Of a stretch of DNA of 64,000 bases, positions 53,227 through 62,600 are shown in pieces. The notes under the pieces are model-generated. The model searched no databases. It worked only from the letters and a program-made list of their open reading frames with translations, and was not told where the DNA came from. The stretch lies in assembly GCA_963773195.1 (NCBI GenBank), contig CAVZAE010000005.1:558001-622000 (forward strand). The letters run 5' to 3'. Position 1 is the stretch's first letter. Every line of letters begins with the position of its first letter. The DNA comes from CAIWHR01 sp963773195 (GTDB lineage Bacteria > Pseudomonadota > Gammaproteobacteria > Burkholderiales > Casimicrobiaceae). The position numbers and the translations under genes were made by a program.

Positions 53227-54137
53227 TGCTTCCCGCGCAGAAAGCCCGGATCCTGGCCGAGGCGCTTCCGTACATCCGCGCGTTCCACGGCACGACGCTC
53301 GTGATCCGCCTGGGCGGCCGCGCCATGGTGGATCCGGCGCTCAAGAGCGGGTTCGCGCGCGATGTAGCCCTCCTGCGCCTCGTCGGGATGAAGCCCATCG
53401 TCGTTCACGGCGGCGGATGGCGCATCGACGAGATGCTGCGGCAGACGGGAATCGAGCCGCGACGCGAGGGGGGGCTGCGCGTCACCGACGAGCGCACGCT
53501 GACGATGATCGAGATGGTGCTCTCCGAGCAGAACCAGGAGCTGGCCGGCCTCGTCAATGGTTTTGGCGGCCGCGCCGTCGGCCTGGACGGCCAAGACGGG
53601 CGCTTCATCCGCGCACGCCGCATCACCGAGGCCGCGGGGGGCACGCCCGCCGGCGACGTGGGCTACGTCGGCGAGATTGAAAGCATCGATCCCGGCCTGA
53701 TCGAGCTGCTGTTGTCGCGCAACTTCACGCCGATCGTGATGCCGATCGGCGTCGGCGCCGACGGTACGTCGTATCACCTGAGCTCGGATCTGCTGGCCGC
53801 GCGTCTCGCGCAAACGCTCCGCGCCGAAAAGCTGGTGCTGATGACGAACGTCGACGGCGTGCGTGGGCGTGACGGGAAGCTCCTCTACGTCCTGGGGGCC
53901 GCCGAGGCCGAGGCGCTCATGCGCGACCACGTGATCGAAGGCGGCATGCGCCCGCGCGTGCAGGCGGCACTCGACGCCGTCCGCAACGGCGTGCGCTCGG
54001 TCCACATCATCGACGGCAGCGTGCCGAGCGCACTCCTGCTCGAAGTGCTGACGGCCGAAGGCGTGGGGACCGCGCTGCGCTCCGCGTCCGGGCCGGAGTT
54101 CTTCGCCGACAGCCGCGCCTACCTGCTCGCACAGTAG
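53226..54137 (+). CDS. argB: Acetylglutamate kinase-like protein (ArgB paralogue lacking the catalytic lysines)
   Basis: 303 residues, aligning over its full length with betaproteobacterial ArgB: ARILAEALPYIRAFHGTTLV, FARDVALLRLVGMKPIVVHG, GLRVTDERTLTM and HIIDGSVPSALLLEVLT. ArgB phosphorylates N-acetylglutamate in arginine synthesis. However, the Lys in IKYGGNAM is Arg28 (VIRLGGRAM, with Asn to Arg32), the Lys in GGMxPK is Arg244 (GGMRPRV), and SYNINAD is SYHLSSD. The acetylglutamate-binding Arg85 is kept. These changes make a normal kinase doubtful; it may be a paralogue with another substrate or a regulatory role. It overlaps a membrane-protein gene, unusual for argB. Confidence 0.75.
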   Translation: MLPAQKARILAEALPYIRAFHGTTLVIRLGGRAMVDPALKSGFARDVALLRLVGMKPIVVHGGGWRIDEMLRQTGIEPRREGGLRVTDERTLTMIEMVLSEQNQELAGLVNGFGGRAVGLDGQDGRFIRARRITEAAGGTPAGDVGYVGEIESIDPGLIELLLSRNFTPIVMPIGVGADGTSYHLSSDLLAARLAQTLRAEKLVLMTNVDGVRGRDGKLLYVLGAAEAEALMRDHVIEGGMRPRVQAALDAVRNGVRSVHIIDGSVPSALLLEVLTAEGVGTALRSASGPEFFADSRAYLLAQ

Positions 54138-54140
54138 GGC

Positions 54141-54962
54141 TCAAGCCTGCGGTTCGAACGTGAACACCGCGTAACCGTCGCGGAGCTCGCGCAGGAACGA
54201 GTTCAGGATCCACCGTGGCAGCGGGAGCGAACCCGCCTCGACCGCGCGACCGACGATCGACCGTACCTCGCGCGCCTGGTAGCTGACAGTCTCGATCGCC
54301 GTCCGCGGATGGGCGTCCGTTTCCGCGAATTCGGCACCAAGCTTGGCCAGCTCGCGGCGCAACCCCGCGCTGTAGCGATGGCGAAACGCGGGCGACATCA
54401 GGTCCGCGATCAAACGCGCCCGCGGCAGGAACGCGTGGATCGCCGAGGCGAGCCGCGCGAGCACGTCGAGCGGCAGGTACATGCTCACGCCTTCGAGCAC
54501 GACGTAGGCCTCGTCATTGCCCGCGAGTGGACCCAGCCGATCGGCCAAAGGGTCCCGGCGAAAATCGATCGGCTGCCGCACGACGGGGTTCGGTGCGGTA
54601 CGGGCGGGCAGCTTCTCCTCCTTGAACGCGAAGAGAGCGGCATCGTCGAACTCCCACCAGCGCCCGCCCGGGAGGCGGTACGCGCGCGTATCGAAGCCCG
54701 CGCCGAGGACCAACACGCGCCGCCCCGGGTCGCGATTAAGGGCGTCCCGCAGCACATCGTCGATCACACGATGCCGCGCAACGTTCGACGCGGCCGGTCC
54801 CGCGAAGCGGACCAACGGCGCCATCCGGGCGCGCACGGCGTCGTCCATGAAGCGAGCCGCGTAATTGTCGCCGCACACGGGCGCCGCGCTGACGGCATCC
54901 TTCGCCCGCAGCGCGCAGCAATAGAAGGCAGTGAGCGCGACATTGTGGATGGACGCGCTCAT
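54141..54962 (-). CDS. Class I SAM-dependent methyltransferase (leucine carboxyl methyltransferase-like)
   Basis: 273 residues. The SAM motif is RRVLVLGAGFDTRAYRLPGG, with DDVLRDALNRDPG upstream and VVLEGVSMYLPLDVLARLAS downstream, the pattern of the LCMT/TIGR00027-like methyltransferases, which modify carboxylates or other acceptors. ATG chosen before SASIHNVALTAFYCCALRAK, the conserved start; a slightly earlier ATG is possible. It is divergent from the TPR gene, 118 bases apart. TATATT in that gap may be a -10 element for it. Confidence 0.85.
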   Translation of the reverse strand: MSASIHNVALTAFYCCALRAKDAVSAAPVCGDNYAARFMDDAVRARMAPLVRFAGPAASNVARHRVIDDVLRDALNRDPGRRVLVLGAGFDTRAYRLPGGRWWEFDDAALFAFKEEKLPARTAPNPVVRQPIDFRRDPLADRLGPLAGNDEAYVVLEGVSMYLPLDVLARLASAIHAFLPRARLIADLMSPAFRHRYSAGLRRELAKLGAEFAETDAHPRTAIETVSYQAREVRSIVGRAVEAGSLPLPRWILNSFLRELRDGYAVFTFEPQA

Positions 54963-55080
54963 TGGACTTTCGCGGGGAGCCATCGGGGACGCGGCTAATA
55001 TACCGGCCGCCTCCGATCGCTGGCGAGCGGGCCTACCCCAGGCGCGATTCGTTGCCTCGTCTGCCGCCGACCCCTCAGGT

Positions 55081-56358
55081 ATGAAGGTTGCTTGTGTGCG
55101 GTGGATGAGCACCTATGCGTCCAACACGAAGCTCGATCAGTTGACCCTGGTCGACGGGCCCGATATGGGTGCGCCCACAGCGAAAATCGCTCCGTCACCT
55201 GCGCCACCCGGGCCCGCGCTCACCTTTAGCGCCGTCCCCGCAGCGGCGCCCAACATTCCCGCCCCGGTAGCGCCGCCGCCGGTGCTGCCGAAAATCGGCA
55301 CTCGTGACGTGCACGAAAGCCATGATCCCTTCATGGCCGAGGCCGCCCGCGAGTTCGACTCGGGCCAAGTCGAGCAGCCGCTCTGGGTTCGCTCGCTAAC
55401 TCAAGCGGGCGGCAACGTCGCGGTCGCCAAACCGGCCTATCTCCGGGCCCGCGCCGTGGCGCTGCGTCTTGCCCGCCGCGACAAGCGCGAGCGATTGCCA
55501 AGCCGCGAAGCCGCCGCAGCGGGTGGCTCGCCGGGCAAGTCGGGATCGACCGGAGCGCCGCGTAGAGAGTTCGACCGGAAGCGCCTCGGAATGGCCGCGG
55601 GAGGCGTGGCAGCGCTCGTGGTGATTGCCGGCTTCGTCTTCATGCACACGGGTAGCGCGCCGCCGGCTCAGCCCGCAGTCGCTGCTGGGGTGCCCGCGAC
55701 CAAGGCCACGCCGCGCGTCGACGCCGCGAAAAGCGGAATGCCCGCCGCGCAGGCTCCGCCGCGCGAGGACTTCGCGAAGAAGGTGCAGGAGTTCAAGGAC
55801 GCCCGGAACTGGAACGTGCTGGTTCTCTATGCTGCCGAATGGACGCGCAAGGAGCCCGAGAGCGCGCAGGCCTGGAAGGAGCTCGGCGGCGGATACCTGC
55901 GGATGCGCCAGTACGATGATGCGCTCGAAGCAACGCGCAAGGCGGCGATGAAGTCTCCGAACGATGCCGAGCTCTGGCAGGACCTCGGCCTCATCAACGC
56001 GGCGCTGCACCAGCCGGTGCCCGCCCTCAGCGCCTTCGAGAAGGCAAGCGAGTTGAACCCGCGAGACGTGACGAGTCGCGTGCAGGCGGGACTCCTGAAC
56101 GTCGAGCTCAACCACCTCCCGCAGGCCCGGGAGAACTTCGCGAGCGCCCTCGAGATCAACCCGCTTGACTCCGAAGCGCTATGCGGCGCTGCGACCGTGG
56201 CACGCAAGGAAGGACGGACGAAGGACGTCGAGTCGATCGTCCGCCAGGCAAAGGCGAGTGGATTCGAATGCCGCGAGCCGGAGCCACCCGCTCCGCCGCC
56301 CGCGGCCCCGGTCAACGCGCCGGCGGGCAAGAAGCCCGCCGCTCCGCGCGGTCGCTAA
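55081..56358 (+). CDS. TPR-repeat membrane protein
   Basis: 425 residues. N-terminal 150: low-complexity Pro/Ala region then a conserved-looking stretch (DPFMAEAAREFDSGQVEQPL with WVRSLTQAGGNVAVAKPAYL). One transmembrane helix (GGVAALVVIAGFVFM) follows a basic patch. C-terminal 150: three to four tetratricopeptide repeats (AWKELGGGYLRMRQYDDALE, AELWQDLGLINAALHQPVPA and so on), then a Pro/Lys tail. The TPR part is probably periplasmic and binds protein partners. I started it at MKVACVRWMSTYASN; upstream frame extension overlaps the divergent gene. Confidence 0.75.
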   Translation: MKVACVRWMSTYASNTKLDQLTLVDGPDMGAPTAKIAPSPAPPGPALTFSAVPAAAPNIPAPVAPPPVLPKIGTRDVHESHDPFMAEAAREFDSGQVEQPLWVRSLTQAGGNVAVAKPAYLRARAVALRLARRDKRERLPSREAAAAGGSPGKSGSTGAPRREFDRKRLGMAAGGVAALVVIAGFVFMHTGSAPPAQPAVAAGVPATKATPRVDAAKSGMPAAQAPPREDFAKKVQEFKDARNWNVLVLYAAEWTRKEPESAQAWKELGGGYLRMRQYDDALEATRKAAMKSPNDAELWQDLGLINAALHQPVPALSAFEKASELNPRDVTSRVQAGLLNVELNHLPQARENFASALEINPLDSEALCGAATVARKEGRTKDVESIVRQAKASGFECREPEPPAPPPAAPVNAPAGKKPAAPRGR

Positions 56359-56361
56359 TTC

Positions 56362-56991
56362 CTACCGACCGTAGGTCGCCGTGAACGTCGTCTTGGCGAT
56401 CAGCGCCGAGCCGATGCCCTTGTTCAGCACGAACCCGTAGAGCCCCGCGGTGCCCGTCTTGGGCACGCCGCCTGCGACCTCGAGCTTGTCGACCGACAGC
56501 GCGTAGAGCGTGAAGATGTAGCGGTGCGGCGGGTCGCCGGCCGGCGGACAGGGACCGCCGTAGTTGCCGTTGACGCCCGTCGCGCCCGTGTCGAGAAAAT
56601 CGGTATTGCCACCGAAGGCGCCCGCCGGAAGCAGCGCCTGATTGTTGCCCACGCCGCGCGCGAGCCCCGTGGTGTCGGGCGGCATGTTGTAGACCGCCCA
56701 GTGCCAGAATCCGCTGCCCGACGGCGCGTCGGGATCGAAGAGCTGCAGCGCGAGAGACTTCGTGCCCGAGGGAACGTTGAACCACTGCAGCTCGGGCGAG
56801 ACGTTGCCTCCGGTGCAGCCGAATCCGTTGAGGATGTTGGCGGTGGGAAACGTGCCGCTCGCAAGGTCGGGGCTCGTGATCGTGAAGGTGGTCGTCTGTG
56901 CGTCGGAATCTCCCCAGCAACCGCTCAATGTTCCAACCGCGATCGCGATTGCCGCGGACAGCACTGACAGGTCTCGAATGCCGGATTTCAT
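56362..56991 (-). CDS. YbhB/YbcL-family (PEBP-like) lipoprotein
   Basis: 209 residues. The start MKSGIRDLSVLSAAIAIAVG runs to a lipobox (LSGC). DPDAPSGSGFWHWAVYNMPP and GNYGGPCPPAGDPPHRYIFT match the PEBP fold. It has a ligand-binding pocket but no known activity. AAGGA eight bases before ATG supports this start over one 49 codons upstream. Compared with the copy at 2.2-2.8 kb it is longer, lipidated and only moderately similar, so it is an old paralogue. Confidence 0.9.
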   Translation of the reverse strand: MKSGIRDLSVLSAAIAIAVGTLSGCWGDSDAQTTTFTITSPDLASGTFPTANILNGFGCTGGNVSPELQWFNVPSGTKSLALQLFDPDAPSGSGFWHWAVYNMPPDTTGLARGVGNNQALLPAGAFGGNTDFLDTGATGVNGNYGGPCPPAGDPPHRYIFTLYALSVDKLEVAGGVPKTGTAGLYGFVLNKGIGSALIAKTTFTATYGR

Positions 56992-57178
56992 CGTAAGGTC
57001 CTTTCGACGGGTGGCGTTGCGCGAGACAGTTCCCTTGTTCGTCTTCTTGGGCATGCACGCTGACGCGCGCGAGTGCGCGGAGGGGGGCTCGCGACCGGAC
57101 AGCCGGACGACTCTATGCCCATCGAATGACCATTTCAAGCCGCGGTGCGCAAGGGGCGCGTGCGCAGGCGGTGCGGAT

Positions 57179-57916
57179 TCAGTCGGGCGCGCGCTCGGTC
57201 GGGCGCGACGTCGGCTCGCGCTCGAACGGGTAGAAGGGGGCGGCGTCAGCGTCGGCGCTCGCCTGGCCCCATTCGTCGCTGCCAGCGGGCTCGTCCTCCC
57301 AACTGTAGCGCCGGCGCGGCGGGATGTCGGTTCGGCGCAGCGCGAGTGCCAACACGACGCCGATCACCGCCGCGGCGAGATGGGTCTCCCATGACACGCG
57401 CGTCTGGATCGGCAGCACGCCCCACACCAGCGCCCCGTACATGAAGCACACGAGCAGCGACGCAGCGATCGCGCGCCGGTCGCGCCGCAGCAGGCCTGCG
57501 ACGAAGATGTAGCCGAGTAGCCCGTAGACGAGGCCGCTCGCGCCGATGTGGACGCCGCCGCGGGCAAGCAGCCAGACGGCGAGGCCCGGGCCGAGCCAGA
57601 CTGCCGGCAGCACCCACGGCGTGGCCGTCGGGTACAGATACAGCATCGCCGTGCCGAGCACGAGCAGCGGTGGCGTGTTCGCGAGCAGGTGCGCGAAACC
57701 GTCGTGCATGAGCGGTGCGAAGAGGACGCCGATGAGTCCCGCCCACTGCCGTGGCCGCACGCCGAAGTCTCCGGGCCCGACGTCGAGCGCCCAGCCGGAG
57801 AGCTGAATGAGCCAGATGAGCGCAACGAAGCCGACCGTGATCCTGCGCGCGACCACGAAATTGGCGTGCGCGTCGGCTGAGCTCGTGTAGACGGAATCGG
57901 GAGCGTGGATCTGCAT
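57179..57916 (-). CDS. Rhomboid-family intramembrane serine protease
   Basis: 245 residues with six predicted helices. The catalytic Ser is in GVHIGASGLVYGLLGYIFV (GASG motif) and the His in WETHLAAAVIG; HLLANTPPLLVLGTA has the accessory His and Asn. It cleaves membrane proteins within or near the bilayer. An acidic, Pro-rich cytosolic tail follows. AAGGA 8 bases before this ATG supports the start. Confidence 0.92.
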   Translation of the reverse strand: MQIHAPDSVYTSSADAHANFVVARRITVGFVALIWLIQLSGWALDVGPGDFGVRPRQWAGLIGVLFAPLMHDGFAHLLANTPPLLVLGTAMLYLYPTATPWVLPAVWLGPGLAVWLLARGGVHIGASGLVYGLLGYIFVAGLLRRDRRAIAASLLVCFMYGALVWGVLPIQTRVSWETHLAAAVIGVVLALALRRTDIPPRRRYSWEDEPAGSDEWGQASADADAAPFYPFEREPTSRPTERAPD

Positions 57917-58059
57917 CAATTCGTCCTTCGAGTCTAGCATCGCCGACGTTTCCGGCCGGCACGAAGTTGACGGCCGCACTTCGATGCGCGAACCTTTCCC
58001 AATGCCTCGCACGCGCTATGCCAAGAACGGCGATGTCCGCGACATCGACATCGTCGCGC

Positions 58060-58310
58060 CGGCGATTCGTGGACGCCGTGGCGGCACTCGGACTCAAGGT
58101 GCGCGCCGGATTGCACACCGGCGAATGCGAGCGGGTCGAAGTGAACTCACCGGCATCGCGGTGAACCTGGGCGCCGGCATCGCGAGGTCGTCGTTTCCAG
58201 CACCGTCCGCGATCTCGTCGCGGGTCAGGACTGACGCTCGTCGATCGTGGCGTGCATTCTTTGAAGGGAGTCGCCGAACCGTGGCGACTGTTCGGCGTCG
58301 CGCGCCGCGC
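58060..58310 (+). pseudogene. Remnant of a class III adenylate/guanylate cyclase domain
   Basis: Three frames in order spell the last third of a nucleotide-cyclase domain: FVDAVAALGLKVRAGLHTGE with CERVE, then TGIAVNLGAGIA, then HSLKGVAEPWRLFGVARRA. Here RAGLHTGE and LKGVxxxWRLF are highly conserved in bacterial CYC-type cyclases. The preceding two thirds of the domain, with the metal-binding Asp residues, are not found, and there is no start. It is thus a broken fragment, left after deletion, or an insertion remnant. It fills a 400-bp gap between the rhomboid and exported-protein genes. Confidence 0.7.
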
Positions 58311-58328
58311 GACGCCGCTGATACCTAT

Positions 58329-58769
58329 CTACTGCTTGAGCGTGAGCTTCACACCGGCGGGGGCGAGCGTGAGCCGCGCGCCTTGCTGCGTGCCGTGGAG
58401 ACGGATCACTACGCCGTGCTCATTTTTCATGATCGTGTCCGACTGGCCTCCGGCGATCGCCGCGCCGGCTTCACCCGCGGCATAGTTGCCGCTGAAATCG
58501 GCGATGTTCTTGAGATAGAAGACCTCGCCGGCGGACGTAATGTTCGAAATACCGAGGTCTATGACGCTCAAACCGTCCACCGAGAACGGATACGTCTTGC
58601 CCTGGAACGTCAGCGTGCCGTCGCCCCAGGTGACGCCTACGCCGATCGCCACGGCCTTGCTCGTGATCCTGACCGTTCCGGACGGAGCCGGTTCCTGCGC
58701 GAGCGCCACCGACAGCACCCCAACGGCCGCCAGCGCAACCACTCCACTTATTGCCAACTTCCTGAGCAT
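58329..58769 (-). CDS. Exported protein of unknown function (DUF1134/EipA-like)
   Basis: 146 residues. MLRKLAISGVVALAAVGVLS with cleavage near ALAQ is a signal peptide. The mature part reads VGVTWGDGTLTFQGKTYPFS, VIDLGISNITSAGEVFYLKN with IADFSGNYAAGEAGAAIAGG, and GVVIRLHGTQQGARLTLAPA, resembling small periplasmic beta-rich proteins of the DUF1134 (EipA) type. The link is by pattern only. No operon partner. Confidence 0.55.
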   Translation of the reverse strand: MLRKLAISGVVALAAVGVLSVALAQEPAPSGTVRITSKAVAIGVGVTWGDGTLTFQGKTYPFSVDGLSVIDLGISNITSAGEVFYLKNIADFSGNYAAGEAGAAIAGGQSDTIMKNEHGVVIRLHGTQQGARLTLAPAGVKLTLKQ

Positions 58770-58967
58770 TGCAGTTCTCCTGCGTTATTGGACTACGTTG
58801 AATGACAAGGGCAACGCCATGAGGCGCATCCGTGCCCGCCCCCTTTTGGCTATCGCTGGGCGTCGGACACCGCGCGCCCCGCACGAGTTCCGAATCGCCG
58901 ACATGACAATAGGGAAATCCGGAGGGTCGCTAATGTAACGCATGTTCCCGAGGCGGCCTTACCGGCT

Positions 58968-59693
58968 CTAAATTGGGTTCGCCCCGAGAAGCGACCGTTG
59001 CGCGTCGGGATTCGCAGCAAACTCGATCGGATCGCCATGCGTCGCGATGAGCCATGCGGGTGGCGTCCTCGTGAATTCGTCGGTGAGCCAGCGCCGAAGC
59101 GCTGCCTTGTCGGCGACCATGAACAACGGCGCAATGTTATTGAACCGCAGGCCGGGGCCGCTCTTGCTCAAGCGGAACATGAGGTTGAACACAGGGTTTG
59201 CCGGCAGTTCGCGCAGGTTCATGATGATATCGGTCACATACCAGACCAGGCCGCGCGTCGTCGCGATGCGAACCAGCACCTCGCCGGTCTTGTAGTGCGG
59301 CATATCGATCAGCTCGAGGCCTTCGCCCGCGACGGCCCGCGCCTCGGCGAGCGGCCGGATACCCGAAAGCTTCGAATGCTTCTCCACCCGCGCGACCGCC
59401 TGCGCAGGCGCGAACAGGGCGGCTTCGGGAAAGCGTGCCTTCCACTCGCGCAGGCCCATGTGGTGAAACGCATTCGACGCGACCAGCGCGACGACCTTGC
59501 CGTAGGGCACCAGGTCATCGAACACGCCTGGCTCGACCCGGCACGGCGGGCTCACCACGACGAGGCCGCGGCTCCCACGCACTGCGAGCGCATTGGCGAT
59601 GCCTGGGCCAAACGAATACTCGAAGATCAGTATTGGCCGCTCGGCGTCGAATATTCTCCAGCCGTGAGCCGTCTCTCGCATGAGGGGGGTCAC
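58968..59693 (-). CDS. Metallo-beta-lactamase-like protein (DUF4336-like)
   Basis: 241 residues. VRGSRGLVVVSPPCRVEPGV, VASNAFHHMGLREWKARFPE with AALFAPAQAV, and the final WLIATHGDPIEFAANPDAQR recall the MBL fold and its DUF4336 branch. The HxHxDH zinc motif is reduced to HHMG, so hydrolase activity is uncertain. The gene overlaps the icmF stop by 4 bases (ATGA), so it is translated right after icmF. Confidence 0.6.
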   Translation of the reverse strand: MTPLMRETAHGWRIFDAERPILIFEYSFGPGIANALAVRGSRGLVVVSPPCRVEPGVFDDLVPYGKVVALVASNAFHHMGLREWKARFPEAALFAPAQAVARVEKHSKLSGIRPLAEARAVAGEGLELIDMPHYKTGEVLVRIATTRGLVWYVTDIIMNLRELPANPVFNLMFRLSKSGPGLRFNNIAPLFMVADKAALRRWLTDEFTRTPPAWLIATHGDPIEFAANPDAQRSLLGANPI

Positions 59694-62600
59694 ATGCTGC
59701 GCCGGTACTGCCCGCCGACGTCGAACAGCGCGTTCGTGATCTGGCCGAGCGAGCAGAACCGCACGGTGTTCACGAGCTCGGCGAACACGTTGCCGTCTTC
59801 GATCACCGTCCGCTTGAGCTTCGCGAGCGCGACCGGTGCTTCCTTCGCGTTGCGTTCGTGGAACGCGGCGAGACGCGCGAGCTGCGACTGCTTCTCGTCC
59901 TCGGTCGAGCGCGCGAGCTCGAGCTTCTCGGGAATCCTATCGCCATGCGGGTTGCGGAACGTGTTGACGCCGACGATCGGATGGCTGCCGTCGTGCTTCT
60001 TGTGCTCGTAGTAGAGCGACTCCTCCTGGATCTTGCCGCGCTGGTAGCCGGTCTCCATCGCTCCGAGCACGCCGCCGCGCTCGGAGATCGCCTCGAACTC
60101 CTTCAGCACGGCCTCCTCGACCAGGTCGGTGAGCTCGTCGATGATGAAGCTGCCCTGGTTCGGGTTCTCGTTTTTCGCCAGACCCCACTCGCGATTGATC
60201 ACGAGCTGGATCGCCATCGCGCGGCGCACGCTTTCCTCGGTCGGCGTCGTGATGGCCTCGTCGTAGGCGTTGGTATGCAAGGAGTTCGCGTTGTCGTAGG
60301 TCGCGATCAGCGCCTGCAGCGTCGTGCGGATGTCGTTGAACGCGATTTCCTGTGCGTGCAGGCTGCGGCCGGACGTCTGGCAGTGGTACTTGAGCTTCTG
60401 CGAGCGCTCGTTACCCCCGTAGCGGTGCTTCATCGCGACCGCCCAGATGCGGCGCGCGACGCGGCCCATCACCGTGTACTCGGGATCCATCCCGTTGCTG
60501 AAGAAGAACGACAGGTTGGGCGCGAAGTCGTCGATCTGCATCCCGCGCGCGAGATAGGCCTCGACGAACGTGAAGCCGTTCGCCAGGGTGAAGGCGAGCT
60601 GGCTGATCGGATTGGCGCCGGCCTCGGCGATGTGATAGCCCGAGATCGACACCGAGTAGAAGTTCTTCACGTTGTGATGGACGAAATATTGCTGGATGTC
60701 GCCCATCACCTTGAGGCTGAACTCGGTCGAGAAGATGCAGGTGTTCTGCCCCTGGTCCTCCTTGAGGATGTCCGCCTGCACCGTGCCGCGGACCGTGGAT
60801 AGCGTCCAGGCGCGGATCTTGTCCAGTTCGTCGTCGGTCGGCTCGCGGCCGTTGTCCTGCACGAACTTGTCAATCTGCTGATCGATCGCGGTGTTCATGA
60901 ACATCGCGAGGATCGTCGGCGCCGGCCCGTTGATCGTCATCGACACCGAAGTCGCGGGATCGCAGAGGTCGAAGCCCGAGTACAGCACCTTCATGTCGTC
61001 GAGCGTTGCGATCGACACGCCGGAATTGCCCACCTTGCCGTAGATATCGGGGCGCCGGTCGGGCTCGTTGCCATAGAGCGTCACCGAATCGAACGCCGTC
61101 GACAGCCGCTTGGCCGGCATACCGTCGGCAAGCAGATGGAAGCGCCTGTTGGTGCGGAACGCGTCGCCCTCGCCGGCGAACATCCGTGTCGGATCCTCGT
61201 TCTCGCGCTTGAAGGCGAAGACACCGCCCGTGAAGGGGAAGCTGCCCGGCACGTTCTCGCGCAGTTGCCAGCGCAGAATCTCGCCTTCGTCCTCGTAGCG
61301 CGGCAGCACGACCTTGGGAATCTTCGTGCCCGAGAGCGATGTCGTCGTGAGGGCGGTACGGATCTCCTTGTCGCGGATCTTCACGACGTACTCGTCGCCG
61401 GTGTACGCGGCCTTCGTCTTGGGCCACATATCGAGGAGCTTCCGCGACCGCGGGTCGAGCTTCGCGTCGCGCTCCGTGATGAGGGCGTCGATTTCCGGGG
61501 GCGGCGAGCCGAGCATCGCCTTCGCCGCGCGCAGCTGCTGGCGCTCGCGAGCAATTTTCGACTGCGCGGCGGCCCACTTGTGGTAGTCGCGCACCGCGTC
61601 GGCGATCTCGGCCAGGTAGCGGACGCGCGCGGCGGGCACGATCGCGTGGGCGTGCGTCGACGCTTTGGTATCGACCGGCGGCAGCGTGCCCGGATTCATC
61701 TTCAGCCCCTTGACGGCGAGTTTCGCCACGATCGCCTGGTAGAGCGCGGTGACGCCGTCGTCGTTGAAGCGCGAAGCGATCGTCCCGAACACGGGCATTT
61801 CCTCGACGGGCGTCCGGAACTGCTCGTGGTTGCGCTGGTACTGCTTGCGTACGTCGCGCAGCGCGTCGGCGGCACCCTTGCGATCGAACTTGTTGATCGC
61901 AACGAAGTCGGCGAAGTCGAGCATGTCGATCTTCTCCAACTGGCTCGCGGCGCCGAACTCGGGTGTCATCACGTAGAGCGAGACGTCGACGAGCGGCACG
62001 ATCGCCGCATCGCCCTGACCGATCCCTGACGTCTCGACCACTATGAGGTCGTAGCCCGCCACCTTGCAGGCAGCGATGGCGTCGACGAGCGCCGCGCTCA
62101 CCTCGCTGCCGGCCTCGCGCGTCGCGAGCGAGCGCATGTAGACGTGGGGGTGCTCGATCGCGTTCATCCGGATCCGGTCGCCCAGGAGCGCGCCGCCGGA
62201 CTTGCGGCGCGACGGGTCGATCGAGATCACCGCGATCCGCAGCCGATCCTGCTGGTCGAGGCGGAAGCGGCGAACGAGCTCGTCGGTGAGCGAGCTCTTG
62301 CCCGCGCCGCCGGTCCCCGTTACCCCCAATGTCGGCACCGTCGTCTTCGCCGCCGCAGCGAGTAGCGCCTCGCGCGTCTTCGCTGGCACGGTGCCGGCCT
62401 CGAGTCCCGTGATGAGCCGGGCAAGCGCGCGCGTGCGCGCGAAGCGATCGCCGGTCGTCAACGCCGAGATGTCGGAAGGCAAATCCTTCGCGAGATCGAC
62501 GTCGCAGGCGGCGACGATCTCGTTGATCATCCCCTGCAGGCCGAGCTTTTGGCCGTCCTCCGGCGAGAAGATGCGCGCCACGCCGTAATCGTGAAGTTCC

